Source: Acidobacteriaceae bacterium
GTDB lineage: Bacteria; Acidobacteriota; Terriglobia; Terriglobales; Acidobacteriaceae
Assembly (NCBI GenBank): GCA_003140235.1
Contig: PLJN01000059.1
Coordinates: 10,115 to 72,782 of the forward strand
DNA length: 62,668 nucleotides
Direction of reading: 5' to 3'
Shown here: one piece after another, positions 44,404 through 53,841 of the stretch
How positions within the stretch are numbered: position 1 is the stretch's first letter
Layout of the letters: every line of letters starts with the position of its first letter
Translations under genes and position numbers: made by a program
Notes under the pieces: generated by a model
What the model was told of the DNA's origin: nothing
Seen by the model: only the letters and a program-made list of their open reading frames with translations
Databases searched by the model: none

Positions 44404-45627
44404 TTAGAGCTTGGAGGCCACTTCCTGCAAGACTGTTTGAATGCGCGCCAAGTCAAAGCTGCCCGTCAGTCCACCTTGCGCGAGATCAGCGGCGCCACCG
44501 CCGCGCCCGCCGAGTTGTCCCATGACTTCTTTCATCATCTGGCCCATGTTTGATTTCTGGCCGGGACTTTGGGCGAAAACCAGAGTCAACTGTTCCGTCC
44601 CCGAGGCCAGCAACGCGACTACGTCTGGCCGAGTTGCCGCGAGCTTCAGCGCCAGCAGCTTAAGGAAGACCGCGTCGCGTTCCGGAAAAACAGCGATGAT
44701 GGTCCGCGGCGAAGAATTGCTTCCCGCCAGCAGCTTTTCTGCCTGCAGTTCGGCAATCTCTTCCAGCAACTTGTGCTGCGCTTTGCCTGAGGCCTTGGAT
44801 TCTTCGAGAGACTTCTGAATCTGCTGCGGCAGATCGTGAATGTGCGCCGAGTAGAGTCCCGCGGCTTCTACAAGCGCGGCGTAATCCTTGCGGGCGGTGT
44901 TGACGGCACGCCGGCCGCAAACAAATTCCACGCGAACTCCTTGTTTCACTTTCTCTACTTTGCGCAAAAGGATGGAGCCAATCTGTCCCGTAGAGCGGGC
45001 GTGGGTGCCACCGCAGGCAGTCAGGTCAAAGTCCGTGATATCGATGAGCCGGAGTTCGCCGGTCTGTTTGGGAGGCAGTTTGCGTACGCCAAGTCGCTGC
45101 GCCTGTTCGATCTCGGCAAAGCGAATGCGCACCGCACGGTCTTCGGTAATGACGTCATTGGCCAGCCGCTCCGCTGTCTCGATCTGCGCGGCCGAAAGTG
45201 AACTTGTCTCAAGATCGATCGTGCAACTTTCCACTCCCATATGGAAGCTGGCCGTCGGAATATCAAAGAGCCGTACAAACGCGGCCGACAAAATGTGCTG
45301 GCCCGTGTGCTGCTGCATGTGGTCGTGACGGCGCGGCGCGTCTATGCTGGCATAAACGGTTGTCCCTTTAGGCACTACGGGATGCGACGTAAAGTGATGG
45401 ATGGTCCCGTCTTCGCCCTCCGCCACATCGAGCACCAATATTCGGCTTGCTCTTCCCTCTCCGAAGGCAAGGATCCCCACATCATGGACCTGTCCGCCGC
45501 TGGTGGGATAAAAAGCAGTACGGTCCAGCACCACCAGGTTCTTCCCGCCACGCTCCGCGGACTCCAGCACGTGGGCCTGAAAGTCGTAGAGAAAAGAATC
45601 GCGATAATAGAGGCGGACAGTGCTCAT
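44404..45627 (-). CDS. Alanyl-tRNA editing protein (AlaX-like) with DHHA1 domain
   Basis: The 407-residue trans-editing hydrolase removes mischarged Ser or Gly from tRNA-Ala. The AlaX motifs are HDHMQQHTGQHILSAAF (two metal His) and DLTACGGTHARSTGQIG (Cys and His). A coiled helical linker and the C-terminal DHHA1 domain (GRGGGAADLAQGGLTG) follow, as in the AlaX-L group. The ATG at 45627 is chosen because the fold begins at VRLYYRDS; the frame from 45654 adds nine non-family residues. It is encoded about 2.3 kb from a tRNA-Ala gene, probably by chance. Confidence 0.92.
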   Translation of the reverse strand: MSTVRLYYRDSFLYDFQAHVLESAERGGKNLVVLDRTAFYPTSGGQVHDVGILAFGEGRASRILVLDVAEGEDGTIHHFTSHPVVPKGTTVYASIDAPRRHDHMQQHTGQHILSAAFVRLFDIPTASFHMGVESCTIDLETSSLSAAQIETAERLANDVITEDRAVRIRFAEIEQAQRLGVRKLPPKQTGELRLIDITDFDLTACGGTHARSTGQIGSILLRKVEKVKQGVRVEFVCGRRAVNTARKDYAALVEAAGLYSAHIHDLPQQIQKSLEESKASGKAQHKLLEEIAELQAEKLLAGSNSSPRTIIAVFPERDAVFLKLLALKLAATRPDVVALLASGTEQLTLVFAQSPGQKSNMGQMMKEVMGQLGGRGGGAADLAQGGLTGSFDLARIQTVLQEVASKL

Positions 45628-45744
45628 ATTTTTCCGATGTCCCGGTCCCGCCAAGCGGGAGAGGGAACCCTATAGCTACGAAATTACCACCACGAGCGCC
45701 TCGCGGTGATAGGGCTCCCTCGCTACGCTCGGGATGTGAGTACG

Positions 45745-46971
45745 CTAAACCGGCTGAATGATCCCACCGATGTTTCTCGCCGCCGGGGCCGCCATGTGCG
45801 ACTTCGGTTGCTCCGCGCTGATCTTCAGAGCGTCGGCGATCACATCAATATACTTCAGGCCTGAGCCGGTGTTGAACAGAACAACTTTGTCCGAGGGCTT
45901 CAGGAATTTCTGCGCCAACAATACCTTGTAAGCCGCGAGCGACGCCGCGCCTTCCGGCGCAGCAAACACGCCGTCTGTGCTGGCCCACTCCCGCAGTGCA
46001 ACGAACATTTGGTCGTCGGAAACAGCAATCGCGGTACCGCTGCTCTTTTTCAGGATGTCGAGAATAATATAGTCGGCATACGGTTTGGGTACGCGCAATC
46101 CTGCAGCGGCGGTGTGTGCGTTCTGGCACATTTCCGCGACCGGCTTGTGTTCGTTCCACGCCTTTACCACCGGAGCGCAACCGGCGGCCTGTACGGAAAC
46201 CATCTTCGGACGCTTACTCCCGATCCATCCCAGATATTCCATTTCTTCAAAAGCTTTCCACATGCCAATCAGGCCAACGCCGCCGCCTGTGGGATAGAAA
46301 ATTGCATCGGGCAATTCCCAGTTAAGCTGTTCGGCGACTTCGTATCCCATGGTCTTTTTTCCTTCCACGCGGAAAGGCTCTTTCAGCGTGGAAATCTCAA
46401 ACCAGCCTTCGGCCTCCTTGCGCGCATTCACCATCTTGGCACAATCGGAAATCAGGCCATCCACCAGCGTGACGTGCGCGCCATAGGCTTCACACTCCAC
46501 CAGATTTGCGGTGGGCACGTCCTTGGGCATAAAGATGTGGGCTTCAATTCCCGCAGCGGCGCAGTAAGCAGCCAGCGCGCTGGCCGCGTTGCCGGCGGAC
46601 GGAATCGCCAGCTTCTTCTGTCCATACTGCCGGGCCATGGTGACAGCGGCGCAGAGTCCGCGCGCTTTGAAGGACCCGGTGGGGTTGAGTCCTTCATCCT
46701 TTATATATACGTTGGGATTGTCCCGGCTGGGCAGCATCGGCGTAAAGCCTTCGCCCAGGGTCACCGGTTTGTCGCCCGGCAGGACCTCGTGATAACGCCA
46801 CATGGTAGCTTCGCGTCCGCGCAAAGATTCGCGCGTGAATTTTCCCTTGAGTGATTCCAGATCATAGCGGACATACAACGACCCGCCGTCCTTGGGACAG
46901 ATCGTCTGCGGCTGCTCTCCGCTGATGTGTTCGCCGCACTTGGTGCATTCCAGATACGCAATTTTGGCCAT
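45745..46971 (-). CDS. thrC: Threonine synthase
   Basis: The 408-residue PLP enzyme converts O-phosphohomoserine to threonine. An N-terminal zinc ribbon (LECTKCGEHIS...TICPKDGG) precedes the fold-type-II core: GFTPMLPSRDNPNVYIKDEG, the PLP lysine in PTGSFKARGLCAAV, and the phosphate loop PTGGGVGLIGMWKA. The start is the ATG before KIAYLECTKCG. No other amino-acid genes are adjacent, and an untranslated hairpin-bearing region lies upstream. Confidence 0.93.
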   Translation of the reverse strand: MAKIAYLECTKCGEHISGEQPQTICPKDGGSLYVRYDLESLKGKFTRESLRGREATMWRYHEVLPGDKPVTLGEGFTPMLPSRDNPNVYIKDEGLNPTGSFKARGLCAAVTMARQYGQKKLAIPSAGNAASALAAYCAAAGIEAHIFMPKDVPTANLVECEAYGAHVTLVDGLISDCAKMVNARKEAEGWFEISTLKEPFRVEGKKTMGYEVAEQLNWELPDAIFYPTGGGVGLIGMWKAFEEMEYLGWIGSKRPKMVSVQAAGCAPVVKAWNEHKPVAEMCQNAHTAAAGLRVPKPYADYIILDILKKSSGTAIAVSDDQMFVALREWASTDGVFAAPEGAASLAAYKVLLAQKFLKPSDKVVLFNTGSGLKYIDVIADALKISAEQPKSHMAAPAARNIGGIIQPV

Positions 46972-47059
46972 GCAGAAGAGTGTAGCAAAACAAGCTCTTA
47001 GTACTTAGGGTAGCCGTTAGCGCGCAAGGCACGTCGTAACGGCGCTCGCGCAATAAGAG

Positions 47060-47086
47060 GCCGGCTGCTCGCGGCAAGCAGCCGGC
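47060..47086. terminator. 10-bp perfect GC hairpin after the SYLF gene
   Basis: GCCGGCTGCT (47060-47069) and AGCAGCCGGC (47077-47086) form a perfect stem with a 7-base loop. It lies 29 bp past the SYLF stop on the minus strand, upstream of threonine synthase. It may end SYLF transcription, though no strong T-tract follows. Confidence 0.5.
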
Positions 47087-47114
47087 GTGAAAACTAAATA
47101 CTAAATACCAAGTA

Positions 47115-47798
47115 CTACTTCCTCCGCGGCGACGCCCTCTCCAACGCCGAAACCAGCAGTCGCCCGGCCTCCGGAGTTTTTACTTTGTCTTCGCGGACAA
47201 TTTCTCTCGCGCTGATTTCGCGGCCGTAGACTTTTTGATTGGCGCTGCCATCGGGGCGCAGCGTTGAGCCATCGAGCGACACGCCGGCAAAGAGGCCTCT
47301 CGCTCGCGAATACGTCAGGATCTCCGCGCGCAACGTGACGTCGGTCGCTGCTTGCGCTTCTCGTCCTTTAGGCCCGGCGGCGGCAGACGCGTCTCCACCC
47401 AGCTTGACTTTGCTTCCGAGCAGCGCGTCCACGCCGTGCCCGTTCATGACCAGCAGCACAAAATCCGTGGCCTCTCCGCCCAGCTGAAATCCGACACTGA
47501 TGCTTTCCAGCGCATACATGGCCGGCGCTCCCCACGGTCCGGTAAAATCCTTGCCCGTGCGGCAAGTCATGGCGCCGCGGCCCACGCTTCCGCCAATTCC
47601 AATCGCGCCTTTTTTGACCGAAGGCAGCACAATCACGCAGTGCGCTTTGTCCAATACAGTTTTGGGGAGATTGTCAGGAATATTCAGAATTTCCCGCAGG
47701 ACCGACCCGGAAGTCCGCAGACGTTCCATTTCATGTTCCTGCGCCTGAAGAGTGACGCAAGCAAATACAACAGCCAGCAAAATTGAAATCTTTTTCAT
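47115..47798 (-). CDS. Secreted SYLF (YSC84) domain protein
   Basis: The 227-residue protein has a signal peptide (SILLAVVFACVTLQAQ) and the SYLF domain, a lipid-binding fold in eukaryotic SH3YL1/YSC84. Recognisable segments are AHCVIVLPSVKKGAIGIGGS, GRGAMTCRTGKDFTGPW, FQLGGEATDFVLLVMN and ILTYSRARGLFAGVSLDGS. The domain occupies about residues 50-210. The function in bacteria is unclear. It is a single gene followed by a GC hairpin. Confidence 0.87.
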   Translation of the reverse strand: MKKISILLAVVFACVTLQAQEHEMERLRTSGSVLREILNIPDNLPKTVLDKAHCVIVLPSVKKGAIGIGGSVGRGAMTCRTGKDFTGPWGAPAMYALESISVGFQLGGEATDFVLLVMNGHGVDALLGSKVKLGGDASAAAGPKGREAQAATDVTLRAEILTYSRARGLFAGVSLDGSTLRPDGSANQKVYGREISAREIVREDKVKTPEAGRLLVSALERASPRRK

Positions 47799-47876
47799 GG
47801 TTTTCCTTGCGCTTTTTTATATCACTTCAGGCGAAGGTTTGGGGAGGGGGCGTGGATCAATCGTCGCGATCGCTGA

Positions 47877-48770
47877 TCAATAGCGGGGCCGCACAGCGGT
47901 TGCAATCCTCGTCTTCGCAGTGCTGTCACACAGCAGAAGATCGGGGTAGTCAAATGAATGCGCTTTTTTCGGGCCAAGTCGGCTCAGTCCAGACTGGCTA
48001 AGCCTCACACGCCAACTGAAATCCTCGACGCGAACCCCGGGCGGTATGGCGACTGTAACCGCATATCCTGTGCCGGTTGTACTCAACCAGAAATTCCATT
48101 CAACCTGCCACTCCGCCTGTTTTTTCTTTCTTGAAATGTCGAGACCACCATAGTTACCTCCTGTCGCTTCCGCCTGCTGCATGTCCCAGTGATTACCACC
48201 CAGGATAAACAGTCGAGTACCTTCTTCCAGGAAATGTTGCACATCTGCGGGATAGCCTCCGCCTTCGCCAATTAACACCACAGAATCACCGGGCTGCGGT
48301 TGCCCAAAAAAGTTGAGGACTTCATCCATACCGGGCCGAGCAGGAATCCGAGTGGTAGCGCCTGAGATCAATTTCTGCAAGCCGCTTCGCAACTCCTGGG
48401 TATCGGAAGTAAAACCGTCAGAAAAAGCAGTTTCTCCTGACGACGTAGCAGCATACGCCACTCTGATATTTGCTGGAATGGCATCGATGGCCGCGAGCCT
48501 GGTCGTTAGCTGTTTGAGGTTCTTGTCTTTGCTCAACCTGCTGAAATCTTCCGCGATCAGAATCAATACTCTGCTGCTGCGGATCGGCTCGACCTTGGTG
48601 ACGGTCAACGTCTGCTTCCCCAACGTCGCGTCAATGTCGCCGGGTTGAAGGGAAACTGCAGCTGGAGCAAAGGGGGCGCCGACCGTAAAAGTGCGCTGGC
48701 ACGCCTGCCCCAGCGCGCCAGTCACTGTCAGCGCCATCATCAATAAGCAAAACAGTATCGGTTTCATCAT
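47877..48770 (-). CDS. Secreted VWA-like paralog 1 of a tandem triplet
   Basis: The 297-residue protein has a signal peptide (FCLLMMALTVTGALGQA) and a compact beta-alpha core: LGKQTLTVTKVEPIRSSRVL, ILIAEDFSRLSKD, then TRLAAIDAIPANIRVAYAAT and NFFGQPQPGDSVVLIG. The layout resembles Acidobacterial VWFA-related proteins, but the metal-binding DxSxS of a functional VWA site is missing (EDFSR in its place). The C-terminal part (GYAVTVAIPPGVRVEDFSW) is shared by all three copies. No function can be assigned. Confidence 0.8.
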   Translation of the reverse strand: MMKPILFCLLMMALTVTGALGQACQRTFTVGAPFAPAAVSLQPGDIDATLGKQTLTVTKVEPIRSSRVLILIAEDFSRLSKDKNLKQLTTRLAAIDAIPANIRVAYAATSSGETAFSDGFTSDTQELRSGLQKLISGATTRIPARPGMDEVLNFFGQPQPGDSVVLIGEGGGYPADVQHFLEEGTRLFILGGNHWDMQQAEATGGNYGGLDISRKKKQAEWQVEWNFWLSTTGTGYAVTVAIPPGVRVEDFSWRVRLSQSGLSRLGPKKAHSFDYPDLLLCDSTAKTRIATAVRPRY

Positions 48771-48812
48771 GATGGTCTCCGTCGTCCGGTTCGAACGTCT
48801 TTGATTTCGCCG

Positions 48813-49760
48813 CTAAAAGGGCCGCGCAGCGGTGGCAATTCTGTTTCCGGGTCTATCGTTCTTTTTTGCCTTGTTGTCACAGCGCAGGAGATCGGGATAC
48901 TCTATGCCCAAGACGGACTTGCGGACGCTTACATTCCAACCTGATGGCTCAAATCGGGCTCCATCCGGTATCGCAACGGTAACCATATAGCCTCTCGGGA
49001 TTCCATGCATCCAGAAATTCAGCTCATTTTGCCAACTCTGCTGTTCGCGCTGTTCGCTCGACCTGTCGAGAGAACTGTAATGACCACCCAAGGCTGCCGC
49101 AATTTTCATGGGACCGTCTGTGAAGTAAGCAGGTGCCGTGAAGTCTTGAAGGGGGAAGTCCCCAGGCTTAAAGTTGAAAGACAAAAAGAACAGTCTAATA
49201 CTCTTCTCCAGAAAAAATTCTCTCCACGCATACACGTTCGACCAGACCGGTACGAGTGCGACCACGGTGTCGCCGGGCTGAGGCGGCCCAAAAAACTCCA
49301 CCGCCACACGCATGCCAGCGGGACCGGAAGATCGCTTGACAGAACCTGAAACCAATTTCTGCCAGCCGCTTCGCAACTCCTGGGGATCAGAGGTAAAAGG
49401 ACCGGAAAAAGCGACCTTCCCGTTCCACCGGATTCCGTAGGCCATTGCCACATTTGCCGGAATGGCATCTATGGCCGCGAGCCTGTTCGACAGCCGTTCG
49501 AGACTCTTGTCCTTGCGCAACCTGCTGAAGTCCGCCACGATAAAGATCAATATCCTGCTGCTGCGGATCGGTTCGACCCTGGTAATAGTCAATGTCTGCT
49601 TACCTAACGTCGCCTCAATGTCGCCGGCTTGAATGACCGATGGAACAAAGCTACCGCTGACCGTGAACGTGCGCTCGCACGTCTGTGCCAGTAGGCCAGT
49701 CACTGTCAGCGTCATCGTCAATACGCAAAGTAGTATCGGTTTCATCGTCATGGTCTTCAT
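48813..49760 (-). CDS. Secreted VWA-like paralog 2 of a tandem triplet
   Basis: The 315-residue protein closely matches its neighbours: a signal peptide (LLCVLTMTLTVTGLLAQT), EATLGKQTLTITRVEPIRSS, LIFIVADFSRLRKD, NRLAAIDAIPANVAMAYG, and the C-terminal GYMVTVAIPDGARFEPSGWN. The middle region is divergent (EFFLEKSIRLFFLSFNF). It lies 42 bp from paralog 1 and 30 bp from paralog 3, all minus strand. The initiation codon may be the internal Met6. Confidence 0.8.
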   Translation of the reverse strand: MKTMTMKPILLCVLTMTLTVTGLLAQTCERTFTVSGSFVPSVIQAGDIEATLGKQTLTITRVEPIRSSRILIFIVADFSRLRKDKSLERLSNRLAAIDAIPANVAMAYGIRWNGKVAFSGPFTSDPQELRSGWQKLVSGSVKRSSGPAGMRVAVEFFGPPQPGDTVVALVPVWSNVYAWREFFLEKSIRLFFLSFNFKPGDFPLQDFTAPAYFTDGPMKIAAALGGHYSSLDRSSEQREQQSWQNELNFWMHGIPRGYMVTVAIPDGARFEPSGWNVSVRKSVLGIEYPDLLRCDNKAKKNDRPGNRIATAARPF

Positions 49761-49790
49761 CTTCGAGTTCGAACCTCTGCAAATCCGCCG

Positions 49791-50717
49791 TCAATAGCGG
49801 GGCTGCACTGCGGTGGCAACTCTGTCTTTGTCTTTTGTCGTGTTATCACACAGCAGGAGATCTGGGTACGGCAGCACTCCCCACTTGGTCTTCACGCGCC
49901 AGCTAAATTCTTTCGCTCGAGTTCCGTCCGGTATCGCAACTGTAACCAGATAACCCGTGGGGATGCTGTGCAACCAGAAGTTTCGCTGGCCTAGCCAACT
50001 TGCCTCTTCCTCCTTCTTGGTCGTCCCGGTCCTGCCCAGAAACATCATCCACCCTCCTGTGCCCTCCGCCAGGTAAGAGCCCGGAATATTGTAGAGTTCC
50101 AAATCCGGATTGTAGATAAGCAGAACAAACAGCCGGAGCCCACTTTCGAGAAAACGCAGCTTTAGCCATGCGCCCTGACCTCCCGATCCGTTGCTATAAG
50201 AAATCAAAATGACGGCATCACCTGGTCGAGGTTGCTGGAAGAATTCGAATGCTTGCCCCATTAAAGAGTTTGCCCTGGTACTCTTGCCAAGTGCGCCTGT
50301 TTTCGCTTGCCTGACTAGCTCATCCAAGCTGGCACGCAGTTCCTTGGGATCAGAAGTGAAACGGCCGGAAAGAACCATCTTCTCTGCATACAGACCGTAA
50401 GCCAGCGATACGTTCGCGGGTATCGCGTCGATGCTCCCGAGCCGGTCAATCAGACGTTCAAAGTCTGCTTGACGCCCTAAGCGGAAGGAATTGGCCGCGA
50501 CCAGTACTAATATCCTGCTGCTGCGAATCGGTTCGACCTTGGTGATTGTCAATATCTGTTTACCCAAGGTCGCCTCAAAGTCGCCGGCTCCGAGTCCTGT
50601 GCCACCGCCAGTGATTGTCAAAGTACGCTCACACGCCTGCCCCAGAGCGCCAGTCCCTACCAGCGCCATCGTCAATACGCAAAGCAATATCGGTTTCACC
50701 ATCATGATGACGACCAT
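49791..50717 (-). CDS. Secreted VWA-like paralog 3 of a tandem triplet
   Basis: The 308-residue protein, first of the three in transcription order, has a signal peptide (LLCVLTMALVGTGALGQA), FEATLGKQILTITKVEPIRS, LVLVAANSFRLGRQ and C-terminal GYLVTVAIPDGTRAKEFSWR. The segment that would carry a VWA metal site has changed again (VAANSF). Divergence in the middle third and conservation at both ends suggest diversified ligand-facing regions. Confidence 0.8.
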   Translation of the reverse strand: MVVIMMVKPILLCVLTMALVGTGALGQACERTLTITGGGTGLGAGDFEATLGKQILTITKVEPIRSSRILVLVAANSFRLGRQADFERLIDRLGSIDAIPANVSLAYGLYAEKMVLSGRFTSDPKELRASLDELVRQAKTGALGKSTRANSLMGQAFEFFQQPRPGDAVILISYSNGSGGQGAWLKLRFLESGLRLFVLLIYNPDLELYNIPGSYLAEGTGGWMMFLGRTGTTKKEEEASWLGQRNFWLHSIPTGYLVTVAIPDGTRAKEFSWRVKTKWGVLPYPDLLLCDNTTKDKDRVATAVQPRY

Positions 50718-50833
50718 CGTACTGCTGGTATTCCGATTTTGAGTCTCAAGATTTGTAGTGATTTGTGGGGAATTGTTTTGAGCAACCAGTTGTCAAAACC
50801 GGGCGCGTCTGACACAGTGAAGTAGAGGTAACT

Positions 50834-51052
50834 ATGACTACGAAAAAATCCAGTTCACGGAAGAAATCCGGAAGCCGCAAATATGGCAAAGCCGCTGGCA
50901 AGTGGGTCAAGAGCGCTATGCACCGCAAGAAAAAGGGCACGTTACGCTCCGGCAGCGGCGCCAAGGTAAAGAGCCGTGAGCAGGCCGTTGCTATCGGTCT
51001 CTCTGAAGCCCGGGCGAAGGGCGCCAAGGTCCCCAAGAAACCCGCAATGTAA
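50834..51052 (+). CDS. Small basic DUF6496-type protein
   Basis: The 72-residue protein is rich in Lys/Arg/Ser, with GKWVKSAMHRKKKGTLRSGS and KVKSREQAVAIGLSEARAKG, the pattern of DUF6496 (histone-like, ssDNA/RNA-binding style tails). The start ATG follows GAGGTAACT. It is convergent with the ADOP gene. A nucleic-acid-binding role is plausible from charge only. Confidence 0.8.
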   Translation: MTTKKSSSRKKSGSRKYGKAAGKWVKSAMHRKKKGTLRSGSGAKVKSREQAVAIGLSEARAKGAKVPKKPAM

Positions 51053-51063
51053 AAAAGCCAGCT

Positions 51064-53841
51064 TCACTCGTGCCGTAGGGCGATCATCGGATCAATTCGT
51101 GACGCCTTCCGCGCGGGCAAGTAGCCGGCGAGCAGAGCGGCGCTGAGCAGGGTCGCAACGGCCAGCGTCATCGCCAGCGGATCATTGGGCTTCATGCCGA
51201 AAAGAAAAGACTCGACAAGCTTTGACGTTAAGAACGCCGCCGGCACACTGATCGCCAGCCCCACGGCCGCCAATATCAGGACCTCCCGCAGCACCATCCA
51301 GATCACAGTGCCACGCTGCGCACCGAGGGCCATGCGAATGCCGATCTCGCCGGTGCGCCGCGCGACGTTGTAGGACATAGTCCCGTAGAGACCCACGGCA
51401 GCAATCATCAGCGCGAGGACGGCAAACGCCGTACAAAGTCTTGCAAAAATAATTTCCTGATTGATGGTCTGATCAATTTCCGCGGCCTGGGTCCTTACCT
51501 GGTCAACGGGCACGCGAGCGTCCGCCCGGTGGACAATTTCACGCACTGTGTTCACATACGCGAGCGGGTCGCCGGCGGTACGCAATGTGTAGGTCATCTC
51601 GTCTACGGGCATCGGATTCTGGTTATACGCAACATACACAACCGGAGGAGTGTCATGCTTCAGGTCGCCATAACGCGCATTCCTGGTCACGCCGACGATT
51701 TCCATGTCGCGCGCCGGAATGCTGCTACCGCCTCCTCCAAACGTGAGGTGATGTCCCACAGGATTTTCGTTGCCAAAGCTGGTCTTGGCAAACAGTTCAC
51801 TGACTACCACCACGGCCGGTGAGCCGGGCTGATCGCGTTCGCCGATTCCACGGCCTAGCACTATGGGAATCTGCATGGTCGTAAAGAATTCAGGTCCGAC
51901 AGTTAGAAACACGGTGCGCGGGACCGGTTTGTCGGACACGCTGATATTCGTGCCCCAATGGCCCCAGCCGATCAGGGGATAATTCGCGAGACTCACGTTA
52001 CGAACTCCCGGCACTGTGCGGAATCGTTCCTGCAGATCTTTGTAGAACGAGATAATCTCCGTTTCCCTGTGTCCGGCCTGCCGGGCATTCAAGTGGAACA
52101 GCAAAACGTTTTCGCGATTGAATCCTGTCTCGACAGACTGCAGGTTGGAGAGCGTCCGCCCAAAAAGTCCGGCGGCTACCAGCATCAGCAGCGACAACGC
52201 AATTTGCAACACCACCAGCACGCGGCTCAGACTCAGACGGACGCGTGACCGTGATTCACTGGCCCGAAGTTTCTTGAGGGCCGGCACAACGTCCACCCGG
52301 GTTGACTGCAGCGCCGGAGCCAGACCAAACAGCACTCCGGTCGAAATGGAAAGCGCTGCTGCCACACCGAGTACATGCCAGTTCAAATTCGCATGCAAGG
52401 TGAAATCAGTCTGGCCGTTGGCCAACAACAGAGTCAGCAGGCGGATGCCCCAGACCGCGAACAAGATTCCCAGCAATCCACCGAAGGAGGCCAGCATAAC
52501 GCTCTCCGTCAGCAGTTGCCGCACCAGCCGGAGCCGGCCTGCGCCCAGACTCAGGCGTAACGCCATTTCGCCTCGCCGCGCAGTGGCGCGTGCCAACAAC
52601 AGGTTGGCGATATTGGCGCAAGCAATGGCCAGAATCAGTCCTACCAGCGTCATCAGGAAGTACAGCGGCTTCGAGTACTGGCGGCGCAGAGACTCCAATC
52701 CGCCCCCGCCTTGCTGGACGAGAAGCGTGGGAAGATTCGCCCGCTCGATGTCGTTGCTTGCGGTGCTGTCCACCCATTGGTGAAACTGCGGCGCTAGAGC
52801 AGCTTGCGCTTGCGTTATGCTGACGCCGGGACGCAAGCGGGCCATCATCTCGATCCAGTACTCATTCTGGGCGAGATACGTGTTGGCCCGTGTGCCGAAT
52901 GGATTAGCGGCTTCCAGTAACACGTTGCTATGCAGCGGAAGATATAGGTCCGGAGCTGCTGCGGGATCAATGCCGAAAAATTCAGGCGGCGTAACTCCCA
53001 CCACCGTAAGCGGGACATTGTTGATCAGAATTGTTTGCCCCGCAGCGTTCGCAGCGGACCCGAAACGCTTTTGACTGAACTTCATGCTGACGACCGCGAC
53101 CGCCGGCGATTCAACTCGATCGTCGTCTAGGATAATCAGCCGTCCTGCTGCGGGAGCAATCTGAAGACCGCGAAAGTAATCGCCAGACACGTATTCGCCC
53201 TGGGTAATGTCCGCTTGCCCTTTGACCATCACGTTGAGATCTCGGGCCGGGCGGTAGGCAAACACGCTCGATAATACTGAGTCGTTCTTCTGGAGAACTT
53301 CGAAAGCGGGAAACGGGAAAATGGGCGCGACAAGTCCCAACTTGGGATCGGCATCAGCGGAGCCATTCATGGAGTGCATGACGTGAGCGGGTTTCCCTTC
53401 TGTTCCCTCGTTTGGGTCGGGAGCCCTGCTGTGCCACTTCAACACGACCAGAGAAGCAGGATCGGAAACCGGAAGCGAGCGCAGCAGGATCGAATCCATA
53501 AAGCTATAGATCGCAGTGTTGGCCCCAATGCCCAGCGCGAGTGACAGAACCGCAAGAGTGCTAAAGGTTTTGTTGCCCGCCATCATGCGTACGGCGTAGC
53601 GAACGTCTTGCACCAAATGTTCCCAAAATGTCCAAATCCAAACGGCACGGACATTCTCTTGCAAGAGAGTGGTATTCCCGAGGTCGCGATGCGCTGCCCA
53701 TTTCGCCTGCTCCTGGGCCAACCCGGCTTCTTTGCCCTCCTCTGCTTCCGCATCCAGATGGAACTCAAGCTCTTCGCGGAGTTCAGCTTCCTTGCGGCCG
53801 CATTGCAGCAACCAGTTCAATTTGCGGAAAAACGAACTCAT
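51064..53841 (-). CDS. ADOP-family ABC transporter permease (MacB/FtsX type)
   Basis: The 925-residue protein has the acidobacterial duplicated-permease layout: a helical N-terminal piece (RKLNWLLQCGRKEAELREEL), then two halves each with a MacB-like periplasmic domain and FtsX-like membrane segments (FSTLAVLSLALGIGANTAIY; IANLLLARATARRGEMALRL; GEIGIRMALGAQRG near the C-terminus). No ATPase is adjacent. The start is set at the ATG 53841, which overlaps the PadR stop by one base (TGATG), so the permease is translationally coupled to its likely regulator. The substrate is unknown (peptides, antimicrobials or lipids). Confidence 0.93.
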   Translation of the reverse strand: MSSFFRKLNWLLQCGRKEAELREELEFHLDAEAEEGKEAGLAQEQAKWAAHRDLGNTTLLQENVRAVWIWTFWEHLVQDVRYAVRMMAGNKTFSTLAVLSLALGIGANTAIYSFMDSILLRSLPVSDPASLVVLKWHSRAPDPNEGTEGKPAHVMHSMNGSADADPKLGLVAPIFPFPAFEVLQKNDSVLSSVFAYRPARDLNVMVKGQADITQGEYVSGDYFRGLQIAPAAGRLIILDDDRVESPAVAVVSMKFSQKRFGSAANAAGQTILINNVPLTVVGVTPPEFFGIDPAAAPDLYLPLHSNVLLEAANPFGTRANTYLAQNEYWIEMMARLRPGVSITQAQAALAPQFHQWVDSTASNDIERANLPTLLVQQGGGGLESLRRQYSKPLYFLMTLVGLILAIACANIANLLLARATARRGEMALRLSLGAGRLRLVRQLLTESVMLASFGGLLGILFAVWGIRLLTLLLANGQTDFTLHANLNWHVLGVAAALSISTGVLFGLAPALQSTRVDVVPALKKLRASESRSRVRLSLSRVLVVLQIALSLLMLVAAGLFGRTLSNLQSVETGFNRENVLLFHLNARQAGHRETEIISFYKDLQERFRTVPGVRNVSLANYPLIGWGHWGTNISVSDKPVPRTVFLTVGPEFFTTMQIPIVLGRGIGERDQPGSPAVVVVSELFAKTSFGNENPVGHHLTFGGGGSSIPARDMEIVGVTRNARYGDLKHDTPPVVYVAYNQNPMPVDEMTYTLRTAGDPLAYVNTVREIVHRADARVPVDQVRTQAAEIDQTINQEIIFARLCTAFAVLALMIAAVGLYGTMSYNVARRTGEIGIRMALGAQRGTVIWMVLREVLILAAVGLAISVPAAFLTSKLVESFLFGMKPNDPLAMTLAVATLLSAALLAGYLPARKASRIDPMIALRHE

